This document shows positions 11,733 through 23,110 of a stretch of 64,000 nucleotides of DNA, piece after piece. Below the pieces are notes generated by a model that had not been told where the DNA came from, did not search any database, and was given only the letters and a program-made list of their open reading frames with translations. Position numbers and translations under genes: made by a program. How positions within the stretch are numbered: the stretch's first letter is position 1; each line of letters starts with the position of its first letter. Source of the stretch: Coix lacryma-jobi var. lacryma-jobi (Eukaryota; Streptophyta; Magnoliopsida; Poales; Poaceae); assembly GCA_009763385.1 (NCBI GenBank), contig CM019826.1:96146848-96210847 (forward strand). Direction: 5' to 3'.

Positions 11733-13330
11733 CTAGATCTTCAGAGTGTGCACCACAGCGGCTAACTCCAAATCATGTGTAGGATAGTTTATCTCATGTT
11801 TTCTCAATTGGCGTGAGGCATATGCAATCACTCTGCCTTCTTGCATAAGAACACAACCCAAACCAACTTTCGATGCATCACAAAAGACATCAAAAGGCTT
11901 CTCGTTATCTGGTTGAGCTAAGACAGGAGCAGTGGTCAATAGTTCCCGCAGGGTACGGAAAGCTATTTCACACTCCTTTGTCCATTCAAACTTCTGGTCC
12001 TTCTGGAGCAAGCTTGTCATTGGTTTTGCAATCTTGGAAAAGTCGGGAATGAAACGACGATAGTATCCTGCTAATCCAAGAAAACTTTGAATCTCGCCAA
12101 CTGAAGTAGGAGCTTTCCAATCCATCACTTCTTGTACCTTACTGGGGTCCACAAAAATTCCTTCTTCTGATAGAATATGACCAAGAAATTGCACCTGCTT
12201 CAACCAAAACTCGCATTTGCTAAACTTAGCATAAAGCTTATGTTCTCGGAGCCTTGTCAAAACAATCCTCAAATGTTCTGCATGATTGTCCGGGTTCTCG
12301 GAATATATCAGAATGTCATCAATGAACACTACTACAAACTTATCCAATTCCGGCATAAACACCGAATTCATCAAACTCATGAAATATGCTGGGGCATTTG
12401 TTAATCCAAAAGACATGACAAGATACTCGTATAGTCCATATCTGGTCGAGAAAGCAGTCTTTGGGATATCTTGTGGTCGGATTCTGATCTGGTGATAACC
12501 TGATCTCAAATCGACCTTGGAAAACACCTTGGCTCTGGATAACTGGTCGAACAGAATATCTATCCGCGGCAACGGATACTTGTTCTTGACAGTCACGGCA
12601 TTGAGCAGCCGATAATCCACACACATTCGTAGCGACTTATCCTTCTTCTTGATAAATAACCCTGGACAACCCCACTCAGATATACTAGGTTGAATGAATC
12701 CTTTGTCCAAAAGTTCCTTGATCTGGGTCTTGAGTTCAGCTAGCTCATTGGGCGGCACACGGTAAGGCCTTCTAGAGATTGGTGCAGTTCCAGGTAACAA
12801 CTCAATTGCAAATTCCACTGCCCGCTTGGGCGGTAATCCTGGTAATTCATCTGGTAAGACATCTGGGAAATCTCGGACAACTGGAATATTAGACAGGTCT
12901 TCTATAGACAAAGTGCAAGATAGATCAACAAAGTCGGCACCCCGGGGAAGAGAGATGCGTAACTTGGTATTTGTCCTTCCATCAGATAAGGTAAGAATCC
13001 TATTCGCAGTGTCTAACACCGCATTCCACATACTCATCCAACTCATCCCTAGGACTACATCCATACTTAGTCCTGGCAGAACTACTAAATTAGCTCTGAA
13101 TTTGTGCCCTCCAATGTCGATGGTTGCATTACAAACCATCTGCCTAGATAACACACTATTCCCCACGGAGCTCACGCGAAACCCATAATCCATTTCAGAT
13201 ATCTCTTGATTATGCTTTTGTGCAAATGCTTTGCTCATGAATGAGTGCGATGATCCAGTATCAAACAAAACAACTGCAGGATGATGGTTAACAAGACACA
13301 TACCAGCGGTCATAGGCTCTCCGGCATGAG
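11733..13330 (-). pseudogene. Element A protease, reverse transcriptase and RNase H
   Basis: An open minus-strand frame, continuous with Gag. Protease: VVLFDTGSSHSFMSKAFA near 13255 and VVLGMSWM. Reverse transcriptase: SRRPYRVPPNELAELKTQIK, KSLRMCVDYRLLNAVT, SKVDLRSGYHQIRI, and the catalytic FIDD (VVFIDDILIYS) near 12304-12330. RNase H: FDVFCDASKVGLGCVLMQ and YASRQLRKHE. It ends in a TAG after ELAAVVHTLKI. All RT motifs look sound, making this the best preserved pol segment in the window. Confidence 0.93.
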
Positions 13331-14393
13331 CTTCTTCAGCAGTCATGTTGTGCAGACGTGCGGGGTAGTTAGCCTGCTGCTTCTTTGGGTGGGGGCAATA
13401 CCTTGCAAAGTGCCCCTCTTGGTTGCAATTGTAGCATGGCCCACGAGCTAGAGGCTTGCTTCCGGCTGAGCTGCCTTGACCCACTCGAGTTTGGTTTGCT
13501 GCTACTTTGTACGGCCTTTGACCACGCTGAGCTTGCTGCTGACCCTTCTTCCGAGGTGGCCTAAAACGTGCTCCCGGCGCTGGTGGTCGATACTGAGAAC
13601 ACTGGGCTGGTGGTCCCCTAAGCTGAGATGGTCCTGAATCAAAAGTCCTCTTTCGGGCCTTACTTGCAGCATGCTTATTGTTGTGGTTCTCTTGGATCAA
13701 GCAATCACTGATAAAGTCATTGAAGACGGTATGAGAAGATGTACCCACTGACTTTCCCATTTTGGTGTTCAAGCCTCTCTTGAAACTAGCAATCTTTTTA
13801 GCATCTGTGTCCACGAAGTCTGGAGCATAACGTGACAAAGAGTTAAATAGGTGATGGTACTTGGTAACAGATCGAGTCCCTTGTGTCAAGCTCATGAACT
13901 CTGCCACTTTCATCTGAGTCAGGCCGGGCGGAATATAATGCCCTCGAACAGCTTTGGTGAACATCCTCCAGGTGACAGGAACATTGGCAGGATAGGTGGT
14001 GTGGTGATGGCCCCACCAAATCCCGGCTGGCCCCTGCAGTTGGTGTGCAGCATATTCTGCCTTCAACTCTTCTGTGAGTCTAAGCAACCGAAACTTTTGT
14101 TCCATAGTATGCAGCCATTCTTCTGCCTCTAAAGGTTTAGTAGCTTCCTTGAAGATGGGTGGTCTAGTATCCAAGAAATCCCTGAAAGAACTACACTGAT
14201 TTGGTTAAGGACGCTGGTGACTGTGCGCCAAGTTCTCTCGCAGCAAAGCTTCAATGTTGCGCTGGCTTCCAAGAAATTGGGCGAAAAGCTGTTCGGGAGT
14301 GGCTGGTGGAGGAGGTGGTGGATTGCGGTTGTCCCTGGGGTCCTCATTTCCACCACTACCGCCAGCTCCACTACGGGTTGTCGTCATCTGCAT
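13331..14393 (-). pseudogene. Element A gag
   Basis: The start at 14393 (MQMTTTRSGAGGSGG) opens a short proline-rich frame ending near 14205; Gag resumes in a different frame from about 14190 (PPIFKEATKPLEAEEWLHTM), so at least one frameshift lies near 14180-14220. The capsid-like region reads YVKFTWM-type signatures of plant gypsy Gag (AAHQLQGPAGIWW, GLTQMKVAEFMSL, RYAPDFV). A basic linker is followed by one CCHC knuckle, CYNCNQEGHFARYC, at about 13395-13436. It packages element RNA. Confidence 0.85.
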
Positions 14394-14737
14394 GTATTAA
14401 TAGCAAGTGATCATTAGGCGGAGTTGAAATTATTGTAGAGAACAATAGATCATGCCAACTGAATTTATTCGGAAAACGAATTCACCAAACAATCACAGAG
14501 GCATAATAAATTTTAATCCATGTTGCAGCATCACATAATAAGATCGCTTAATACATAGCATGCAAAAGCCAACACAAATATCCATAGTTTTGCCCATACA
14601 TATGGCACTTTCCAAAGGTCTCGCACCATGTGCACATAAGTTTACTACTCGTGCTTACATCCAGCCCACAACAAGGCAAAAGAGCGGGCTTGCCAACATA
14701 CATAAAAGATCACTAAGCTCTAAACATACGATCTAAA
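14394..14737 (-). other. Element A spacer between extra ORF and gag
   Basis: About 340 bp, AT-rich, with no supported frame. It separates the stop of the upstream ORF (14738-14740) from the gag start. Confidence 0.55.
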
Positions 14738-15364
14738 CTACTCCCTAGCGATATCACCATCATCACCATCATCACTAGACACATCCGAAGAACCACTAGA
14801 AGAGCTATGCGGGTCCGGGTCCTCCTAAGGAAAGATGGGGTTCCTCTCATTCTCCCTGCGGTGGATCTCCTCATGCAAGCGGTCATTGTAGTCCTGCAGG
14901 TAGTGAACTTGCAACTCTAGGTCTCCCACTCGCAACCTCAACAGCCTGTTCTCCTCTGAAGCGCGTATGCCCTCAAGACAAACACCTCAGAGTGACTCCT
15001 CAGTCTCCCTCATGATCAAGGCCAAGAAGGTAGCAGACTCCTGCTGAATGCTGAGCTGATGGGCCGTCTCCTGCTCTCTCTGAAGTGCCTGGTCCCTCTC
15101 CACTGTCATACGTGCCAACTCTGCAGTGAGGCGATCTATCTCAGCGGTATGCTCTTGCTGCCTCCGGTGCTGTGTAGCCATCTCCTCACTAAGGATGTGG
15201 TCCAACTGATCATAGCTGCGTGATAGACATCCATAGGTAGCCATGAGTGCAGCCATAGCACTCCCGGCTGGTTCGGCACAATGCTCCCTCTCAAGCGAAC
15301 TGACCTCGAGTACGGCGGCTCCTGGCTGACGCCACACTGACTGATAAGGATCTGCTGTCGGGAA
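14738..15364 (-). pseudogene. Element A extra ORF, C-terminal part (coiled coil and acidic tail)
   Basis: This is the downstream half of the reading frame that begins at 55618. The last codon before element C ends at 55226, and the next starts at 15364, so removing C and one GATAC copy keeps the frame. It gives 208 more codons: FPTADPYQSVWRQPGAAV, a long heptad-like region from SYDQLDHILSEEMATQ through IDRLTAELARMTVERDQAL to ESATFLALIMRETEESL, then HYLQDYNDRLHEEIHRREN, and a Ser/Asp-rich tail (SSDVSSDDGDDGD) ending at a TAG at 14738. In-frame stops lie at 14987-14989 (TGA) and after NPIFP (TAG). The function is unknown; the coiled coil suggests oligomerisation. Confidence 0.7.
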
Positions 15365-15369
15365 GATAC
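15365..15369. other. Target-site duplication of element C, left copy (GATAC)
   Basis: GATAC directly precedes the TGCGGATAC start of C and is repeated at 55226-55230 after its CGGTCCTTCA end, almost 40 kb away. This pins C as one insertion carrying D and E. Confidence 0.93.
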
Positions 15370-15753
15370 TGCGGATACATGGGTGTATGCCGGGTCTCGG
15401 AGTGATGAGTGATTGTCAACTGGAATGATGCGCATGTTCTTTGGCTTGTGTTGTGCAGGTGTCGAGCACGGATGCAGTGATCAAAGGCGAGGTGAAGGTC
15501 AAGTAGAGACGTGCCGTGCCGATGGACCGAGAGTGGCGAAGGGCGGACGCGAGGCTTGGACTGAGGGACCAGAGGCCTAAGGATCAGCTTGGTGGCTGCA
15601 TCTGGTTTCAGAGTACAAGTGAAGACTGTCATCATGTTTGCCAAGTCGTGGACTTGGGGACACGTGTCGATGGACGGGGTGCACGGGAGGTGCATCCCAT
15701 CTACGACGTCGGTTGGTGGTAGAGCCAGGGAAAAACCATCGGGTGGACGGTTT

Positions 15754-16003
15754 CCAGGTTTGGGCCTCAAACCTAGGCGTGGATGGTTTCCGAGTTTGGC
15801 CACAAAACTCGGGCTGAGGGTTCCGAGTTTGGCCTCAAAACTCGTGAGGACGGTTTCCAGGTTTGGGCCTCAAACCTGGGTGCTGAGGGTTTGCTGAGTT
15901 TGGCCTCAAAACTCAGATGCTGGTGGGCTGGTTTCCGGTTTGGGCCACAAAACCGGGGGTTGGCTGTGAAGGCTGGTTTCCCGGTTTGGCCTCAAAACTA
16001 GGG
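15754..16003 (+). repeat. Stem-loop array in element C 5' LTR (seven units)
   Basis: Seven consecutive inverted repeats: 15754-15777, 15790-15812, 15824-15844, 15857-15879, 15894-15916, 15935-15956 and 15980-16003. Each has a near-constant centre (GTTT, GGGCC or GGCC, TC or ACA, AAAC) while the outer stem bases change in a paired way: CCAGG with CCTGG, CCGAG with CTCGG, CTGAG with CTCAG, CCGG with CCGG. The same array occurs at about 25654-25911 and, inverted, at 61446-61610. Confidence 0.85.
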
Positions 16004-16879
16004 TGCGACGTCCAGGAAAGGACGCGCAGCGGTGAGCGGCACGTGGCGGCAATGGGGAGGTGCGTCGAGGCAACGCTACGAGTTGTGCGGGTGTGGCCGT
16101 CGGATCTACCTACACCGAGTTGGTCCAGAATAACCTTGGGTTTAGCTGGCTCGCTCTGTAAGTAGTGAGGGTAGAATAGGAATAGAGTAGGAATTAGGAA
16201 TAGGTTAGTAGGGGGAGAGACCTCCTCCCAACGATCTTAGTTCATTTGCTCTCGTACTTAGGGTTCCGCTCTCCCATCCCCTGCTGTAGCTAGCTGAGAT
16301 CCGCGAGAACCATGCCTAGTGTACTGGAGTTTGAGAGTGAGGCCGTAACCTCACGTGTAGCGTGCGGTAGCCACACGTTGCATCGCTGTGTGATTCGAGG
16401 GTTTCGTGTTCTTCGCGTTCTCGTTTCACGAGTCAGGATCGATAGTCTCCGTGGCTGAAACGTTTGATCAACTGTTGTATTAAAGAGTTCATTCCAGAAG
16501 GTCTGCTCGTCTGAGATCCCAGATTTCTCCTTTTGATCTTCTTTCATTCCCGAGTTCTTTTGTAACTCCTCGACTTGTCTCCATATTTCGGGAGATCACT
16601 GCTCTCAGCTAGTAACGAATCTATCTTCCACAGCAAAGATCCGGTTGAATAGTTAGCTGGGTTTTCGGAAAGGGAGCGTCTTTTTCACGGTTGTCTATCC
16701 TAGTCCTACCCCCTTGCTGTTTGATGTTGATCTTTTACTTGAGTTCCTTCTCGTGTTCTGGGGTCGGTCTACTTTTCGCTACGTGATCATCCTCTTCTAG
16801 TTGGTAGTTGAATATTTCCCTTTGATCGAATTGGCAACTTGGGTTTGATTTGCTGATCGGAAAGAAAAGATCATGGTTT

Positions 16880-17355
16880 GGACCGCGGACAGTCCGCCCT
16901 CACTGCAAGAGGGCCACGTCCGGTGCGTCGGAGCATTGGTTCATCCTTGCGGATCCTTATTTGTTCCCGTGATCGATTTGAGCGGATGATCTTGGGTAGT
17001 CTCCTAACTACTCCTGATCATCCTCTCCAAGTTGGAAAGTGGATTTTGATTTGAATCGATTTGGGAAGATCGGGTGAAGGCGATCAAAGTCGCCCTCCCG
17101 AGGACGCACAGTCCGCCACTCAGGCAGCGGAAGTCCGGCGCGGAGCTGGTTCAGTCCAGCCGCGGTAGTCCCTGTGTGTTTTGGCTAGGGTCACCGGCGG
17201 ACAGTCCGCCGTGCTAAAGCGCGACGTCCGGACAGAGGGGACTTCAGCAGCAGTGTGTTTTGCTAGTGCCGGCGGACAGTACGCCACCAGAGCGCGGACA
17301 GTCCGCAGTAGGGGCGGACAGTCCGGGACCCCAGGGCCGGATAGTCCGGGAATCG
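16880..17355 (+). repeat. GCGGACAGTCCGC-type dispersed motifs in element C 5' LTR
   Basis: Near-palindromic GCGGACAGTCCGC or close variants occur around 16886, 17106, 17214, 17273, 17297, 17317 and 17341. The right LTR has copies near 26708, 26733, 26808, 26832, 26894, 26934 and 26955, and F has reverse copies near 60516-60650. They may be protein-binding or hairpin sites; no role is shown. Confidence 0.75.
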
Positions 17356-17754
17356 TCTGAAGCTTCCGGCTTAGTGCGTTTGCTCTCCCGACTTGTTCGC
17401 TCGTTTCCGGACTTCTGTTGGCCTCGTAGTTGACCAAGGAACCTCTCTAGGTATCTTTGCTACTCGTTAGCATAGTATTTAGAAGTTTCTCGACGTAGCT
17501 GACAATCTACGTTCGAGACTTGGTTTTTGGGGCGGTGTTCGAGCCAGAGCTTTTTGGTGTTTGCTATCTTCTTGTGATGCCTCGCTGTGATCTAGGGATA
17601 TCCACCCTTTCAAGGTCGTGGGCATCACGGTTTCAGTTGCAGTTTCTCGGGGTTGATTTTGGGACATTTGGCCAAAGTTTCAAGAGAATTTTTTGAGCTC
17701 CCATTCACCCCCCCCCCCTCTGGTCGCCTTGCTAGTGCTTCTCGGTCCTTCAAT

Positions 17755-17766
17755 TGGTATCGGAGG
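17755..17766 (+). other. Element C primer-binding site
   Basis: TGGTATCGGAGG starts two bases after the LTR end, resembling the initiator-Met primer site of copia elements. Confidence 0.75.
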
Positions 17767-17815
17767 GGGTTAAGGATCTTCCACCTTAGCCGGTTCCAAA
17801 TCCACAGAAGGCGAC

Positions 17816-20236
17816 ATGGATCGCGGCGTGGGCAAACCGCCGTTTTTTGATGGGACGAACTATGCGTATTGGAAGATACGCATGTCGGCCTATCGCAGAG
17901 TTTGGGTGCTTCCATCTGAGATATTTGCAACTCTGCCGATTATGTGGTCTTTGCTGCTCGTGTCACTCAGCTTCAGATCGATGAGCACGATGCCAATAGC
18001 TGAGCCCGTAATGCTCTTTTCTCATGTTTGAGCATGAGTGAGTTTGATCGAGTTTCTCACCTCGCTACGGCTCGGGAGATTTGGGCCACCCTCATGCGTT
18101 TTCATGAGGGAACCTCTCAAGTCAAAACCCGACTCTACGAGTCGTTCAAGCGAGAGTATGAGAACTTTCGACATATGCCTGGCGAGAGCATAGAAAGTTT
18201 ATTCGCTCGCTTTCAGGTGATTGTCAACAGGATGAGGGCTAACAAGGAGCAGTTGCCTTTCGACGATCATGAGAGAGCTTTGAAGCTTTTGCATACTCTT
18301 GATCGATCGGTGTGGGACTCCAAAGTTCAGGCGATCATCGAATCACCTAACTATGAGACCCTCACGTGCGACGAGCTCTTTAGTAAGCTCAAGTCTAGTG
18401 AGATTGACGCCATGGTGAGGGCTTCTTATGAGAATCTTCTGGCCCGACTATGGCTTTGGTTTCTGGCTCTTCTAACCCCTCTGGAGGTTTTGCTCTTTCG
18501 TCTCTCTTTTCTGTCACAGAGGACCAGCTCGAGTCTTTGGGGGATGACGAGTTGGCAATGCTCGCCAACGGTTCTCGCGGTTTCACAACAACCGCATGAA
18601 CCGTCGCCGCGGAGGAGGACGCTCAGGATGCTACGAGCGGCGCGACCCCAAGCAACTCATCGCCAATTGTCCCAAGAAGAAGAAATCATCTGGGAAGGGC
18701 GATCATGGGCACAAGTACGACTCCGGCAAGCGCAAGGAGAAGTACGTCCCCGCGAGGCACAAGCGGAGGGGCGGCTTTGACAAGGAGTACATCAAGAAGA
18801 AGTACTTGGAGAAGGCCCAGGCTGAGCAGCGTGCGTCTTCGCACGCTCAGCGACGTCGACGGCTCGGATGACGACTCCGCTTGCTCAAGCGATGACGAGT
18901 CCGAGAAGAAGAAGAGGATCGAGGACAAGCTGAATGGTCTCTGCTTCTTCGCGACGACGACGGCTTCTGCACCATGGCTCTCGGCAAGGAGGTCGACGGC
19001 GAGCTGGTGAACTCCTCGGAATGACGACGACGACACCTCCAGGTATCTCTCACCCACGATGAGCTTTCAGCTGAGGTAGAGAAGCTTACTGGCCGCCTTG
19101 CTTAGTCAGGATAAGCTGGTTAGGCGTGCCGCTAGAGAGCGCAAGGAGTTTAGGCAGAAGTGGGAGGATACGGTGAAGGAACTTGATTCTGTCAAGTCCA
19201 CTGTAGTTGTCACAGATGAGGAGGAGTGCGAGGCGTGCACCACGCACATGACTGATCTTCTCACTTTGAGAAGCAAGTATGTTGCGTTGGTAGGAGAGGT
19301 GGATGAGCTCCGAGCTAGGCCCATGCTGCTGGGTGCGTGCAAGACTTGTCCTGTCTTGCAATCCGAGTTGGCAGAGAAGAATGCCAAGATTGTGTCTCTT
19401 GAGGAGGCTAGCTCGGGTAGCACTGTGTGACTAGGTGCGCTTTGTGTGAGGGTTTGGAGATGGAGATTGCCAATGTGAAGCATGACAAGATGCAAACGAG
19501 GAGAAAACACATACCTTCAGACCATCTTGTCATGGGTTCTTGTAGTGAGCCACAGCTCGGGATGATGATCTCCCAATTCAAGCGAGCTGCTGGAGGTCCC
19601 GGTGTAGGCTTTGCTCCGGGTGTTGATCTTCTGCTTTTGGGAAGATTGGAGAGTCGAGTGGTTTGAACCCGAGTGAGAAGCCCAACTCCACCACTACTCC
19701 CAAACTGACCAAGCTTCCAGCCAAGAGCCTCTCAAGCCTAACACCAAGGATGGGTGTTTGAGGAACCTCCGAGAGCTCCACCCAAGAACCAAGTGTGGCA
19801 TCCCAACCCAGCCACCTAAAGAACAAGCTGGACACAATGCCACCTATCCAGAAGGAGTTGCCACAGAAGGGCAAGGTGATCCATACCCACAACCATAAGT
19901 ACCAACAACCCCCTTTGAGAGCGGTGAGGTACCACTGTGAGCATTGTGGGAGAGATGGACACCTGAGTGAGTTATGCTTTAGGCGCAAGAGAGATGCGCG
20001 CCGTGCTAGGGAGATGAACAACCCGGACATGTACCATCCTTTCCATGATGTACATGCGCCGAATGTTCAGAGGAGAGCACCGAGACGTGCTGCTAGGCCC
20101 AGAGGTCTAGAACCTCAAGTTCCCAGGCCTAGGCAGGAGAGAGCTCGAGGAGGAGACGCTAGGCCTAGAGGTGTTGAGCCTCAAGTTCCTAGGCATAGGC
20201 CTCGTAGAGAGCGTGCCCGGCGGAGCCTGCAGTTGT
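17816..20236 (+). pseudogene. Element C gag
   Basis: Starts MDRGVGKPPFFDGTNYAYWK, the SIRE-type Gag entry, then shifts frame near 18000. The main capsid-like part is 18028-18420 (REIWATLMRFHEGTSQVKTR, YENFRHMPGESIESLFARFQ). A zinc knuckle remnant at about 18625-18680 has lost cysteine and glycine positions. A long coiled coil lies around 19098-19430, and a second knuckle, CEHCGRDGHLSELC, at about 19940-19980, is followed by an Arg/Pro repeat. At least four frame changes are visible. Two zinc knuckles flanking a coiled coil is typical of this branch. Confidence 0.8.
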
Positions 20237-20494
20237 AGGCTATGGACCCCGTGGCGGTGGCTTTGTAGTTGAGCGCTTTCCCCCACTGCGTTTTGAGTAT
20301 CGCGTGAGCGCTCCTTCCCAGCCGACCACGTTTTCTAAACGCGGTGATCGCTTCCTTTCGTAGGTGTGCTAGGAATGGTTTTTCACTGAAGTTCTTTTGA
20401 GCAGTCGGCCCAACATTGGTATTCCCCTTACTTCACTAACCCCAGTTGGCCCGTATGCTCACCCTATGTCTTTTTATTGATGTAGGTAAAACGA

Positions 20495-20700
20495 TTGGAG
20501 AACGTTTGGTTGGTGGATTCCGGTTGCTCGAGGCACATGACCGGAAACTCCAAGTGGTTCTCCAGTCTTAGTCCGGTCGCCGGAAAGGAGTATATAACCT
20601 TCGGCGACAACAGCAAAGGTAGGTGCTATCTCGTGGGTCTGTGCGAGTTAATGAGCACTTGTGTTGCACGATGTTGCTCTTGTTTCTAACTTGCATTTAA
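20495..20700 (+). pseudogene. Element C protease
   Basis: The frame reads ENVWLVDSGCSRHMTGNSKW, with the copia aspartic-protease active site DSG, followed by ITFGDNSKGR. The frame is lost soon after. The flanking 20237-20494 has no supported frame. Confidence 0.8.
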
Positions 20701-20879
20701 CCTTCTTCTGTTTCGCAACTCTTTGACGACGACTATGAGATTCGTTTTAAACGAATCTCAGCAGTATTTGGATCCTCAGGGCAATCTTGTATGTGTGATT
20801 TCGCCCTTTGGAAAAGTCTTTCGTGCGGATTTCTCGGAGTCGTTCAGAATTCTCGTTGTCTTTTGGCTGGACCTTCTCC

Positions 20880-21560
20880 TCTGATCTTTGGAAAGGCATA
20901 GGGACTAGGTCACCTGAGCTTTGACTTGCTTGCAAGGCTTAGTTAACTTGGCTTAATCCGAGGATTGCCCAAGTTATCCATGGAAAAGATCTTGTTTGCC
21001 ATTCTTGTAGACATGGAAGATGGTAGCCGCTCCCCACCATCCAGTGACTCAGGTCATGACTAAGCGCCATGGAGAGCTTTTACACATGGACCTTGTTGGT
21101 CCGGCTCGGGTGAGCTCAGTGGGGGAAGTGGTATGTGCTTGTGTTGTCGACGATTTTCGAGACTACAATTCACTTTTTTTTCAGACTCGATTCTTTTTTC
21201 TTTTTTCGAATATACCATGAACTCTTTTACTCTCCTTTGCGAAATACTGGATTTCTCAAATTCCCGATGAGTTTTTCCCTTTGCATCAACTCTATGCGAG
21301 CGAATGTTTGAGCGAGATGCTAATCTGATTGCCTTCGAATGACCTTCTCATGCGAGCAATTCGGAGTGATAATGGTTCCGAATTCAGATTCGGATTTTGA
21401 GAAGTTTGTGACTCTTTGGGTTAGAGCATCATTTCTTCCCCTACACACCTTCTCAGATGGTGTTGTAGAAAGGAAGAATCAGACCCTTGTAGAGATGGCC
21501 AGGACGATGCTCGATGAGCATAGGACTCCTAGGCGATATGGGCCGAAGCTATGAACACTG
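20880..21560 (+). pseudogene. Element C integrase
   Basis: Pieces of the copia integrase in several frames: GHLSFDLLARL near 20910 (zinc domain histidine), HGELLHMDLVGPARVSSVGE near 21070-21130 (first aspartate), a damaged SDNGSEF near 21365-21385, and DGVVERKNQTLVEMARTMLD near 21460-21520 (glutamate). Between them lie T-rich stretches with frameshifts. It cannot make an active enzyme. Confidence 0.8.
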
Positions 21561-23110
21561 CATGCTATTTCCAATCGCATTTTTCTTCGAGCTTCTTGAA
21601 AAAGACCTCTTATGAGTTGCGTTTTGGAAAACTACCAAGGTGAGTTATTTTCGAGTTTTGGTTGCCATTGTTTTATACTCAAAAGGCAACTTGGACAAGT
21701 TTGAGTCTCGTTCTTCTGACGGTGTGTTTTTGGGTTATGGCACTCACACTCGAGCTATCGTGTACTTAACCTTGACACTAACCGAGTCATGGAGACATCC
21801 GATGTCACCTTCGATGAGACCATGGTTTGTCCTTCTTCTCGTTTTGAGCGTGCAGGTGATCATGAGTTGGCGAACCTCTTTTCGATGATGAAGAAGAAGG
21901 TGCTGAAGAGGATAGATGACACAGCACCTCCTCCACCTGCTGTGCCGCAAAGAGCGTCCTCTACGACGACTCATGGCCCCAACACCTCTTCTTCCTGGGG
22001 GTCGTGGGATCTGCCACCCCGAGCGGTACCCTTTGTACCCGGGGAGGCACCAGCTGCTGCTCAGGGGGAGATCACTTCGGCAAGGAGGCGCCTCGACATA
22101 TTCAGCGCCAGCACCCGCCTTAGCAGATGATCGCGCAGCATCGACAACGCGTCACCCGATCAAGGCAAATCTCTCACTTTGCTCATTCTGCATTGTTGCT
22201 GATTTTGAACCCCGGGATGTTGACACGCTTTGACGGATCCTGATTGGGTCAATGCCATGCATGAGGAGCTTGAGAACTTTGAGAGCAATGGGTTTGGGTT
22301 CTAGTGTCTCCACCTTCTGAGTGTCATCCAATGGGACAAAATGGGTTTTCAAAAAACAACAGGGAGAAGAGGCCATGTTGTGAGAAACAAGGCCAGACTC
22401 GTAGCCCAGGGATATAGACAGAAGGAGGGGATCGACTATGAGGAGACATTTGCTCCTGTAGCACGTTTGGAGGCTATTAGGATACTCTTGGCTTTGCTGC
22501 ATCCAAAGGTTTCAAACTTTTTCAAATGGATGTCAAGAGTGCCTTCTTAACGGCTACATAGAAAAGGAGGTGTATGTTAGACAACCCCCGGTTTCAAAAT
22601 CCCAAGTTTCCAAACCATGTCTTTAAAACTTCACAAAGCTTTGTATGGTTTGAAACAAGCCCTAGAGCCTGGTATGATAGGTTGAAAACTTTTTGCTTGC
22701 TAAGGGTTTTAAAATGGATGTGTAGATAAAACGCTCTTTCTCCTCAAGCAAGGCACTGATACTCTCTGGTCCAAATTATGTGGATGATATCATTTTTGGT
22801 GGTTCTTCTCACGCTTGGTTGCAAGTTTGCAGACATTATGAGCAGGGAGTTTGAGATGAGCATGATGGGTGAGTTGACGTTTTTCCTCGGGTTGCAAATC
22901 AAGCAAACCCGGAAGGAACGTTGTGCACCAGGGCAGTATACCAGAGATATCCTAAAGAAGTTCGACATGGGGAGGCCAAGCCTCTTCCAACACCCATGGC
23001 GACTACGACGGCCCTGGATGCGGACAAGGAGGGAGAAGTAGTTGATCAGAAGGAGTACCGGAGTATGATCGGATCGCTACTGTACCTGACGGCGACACGC
23101 CCGGACATCC
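21561..23110 (+). pseudogene. Element C connection region and reverse transcriptase
   Basis: The post-integrase region includes the SSDGVFLGY-type motif near 21715-21735 and a Pro/Ser-rich spacer. RT pieces: NKARLVAQGYRQKEGIDYEE and TFAPVARLEAIRILLAL at about 22387-22500, YGLKQA near 22640-22655, the active site as a frame-shifted YVDDIIFGG near 22780, and the thumb (MMGELTFFLGLQIKQT, PLPTPMATTTALDADKE). At least five frame changes occur. Confidence 0.8.

Larger units (their letters stand above)
15370..17752 (+). repeat. Element C 5' LTR
   Basis: Starts TGCGGATACATGGG and ends GGTCCTTCA. It matches 25282-27441 plus 55184-55225 with many small indels. Near its 3' end it lacks about 150 bp present in the right copy (after CGGGGTTGATT). 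It contains a stem-loop array (15754-16003) and repeated GCGGACAGTCCGC motifs (about 16880-17350), and a run of 11 C at about 17708-17718. Confidence 0.9.
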
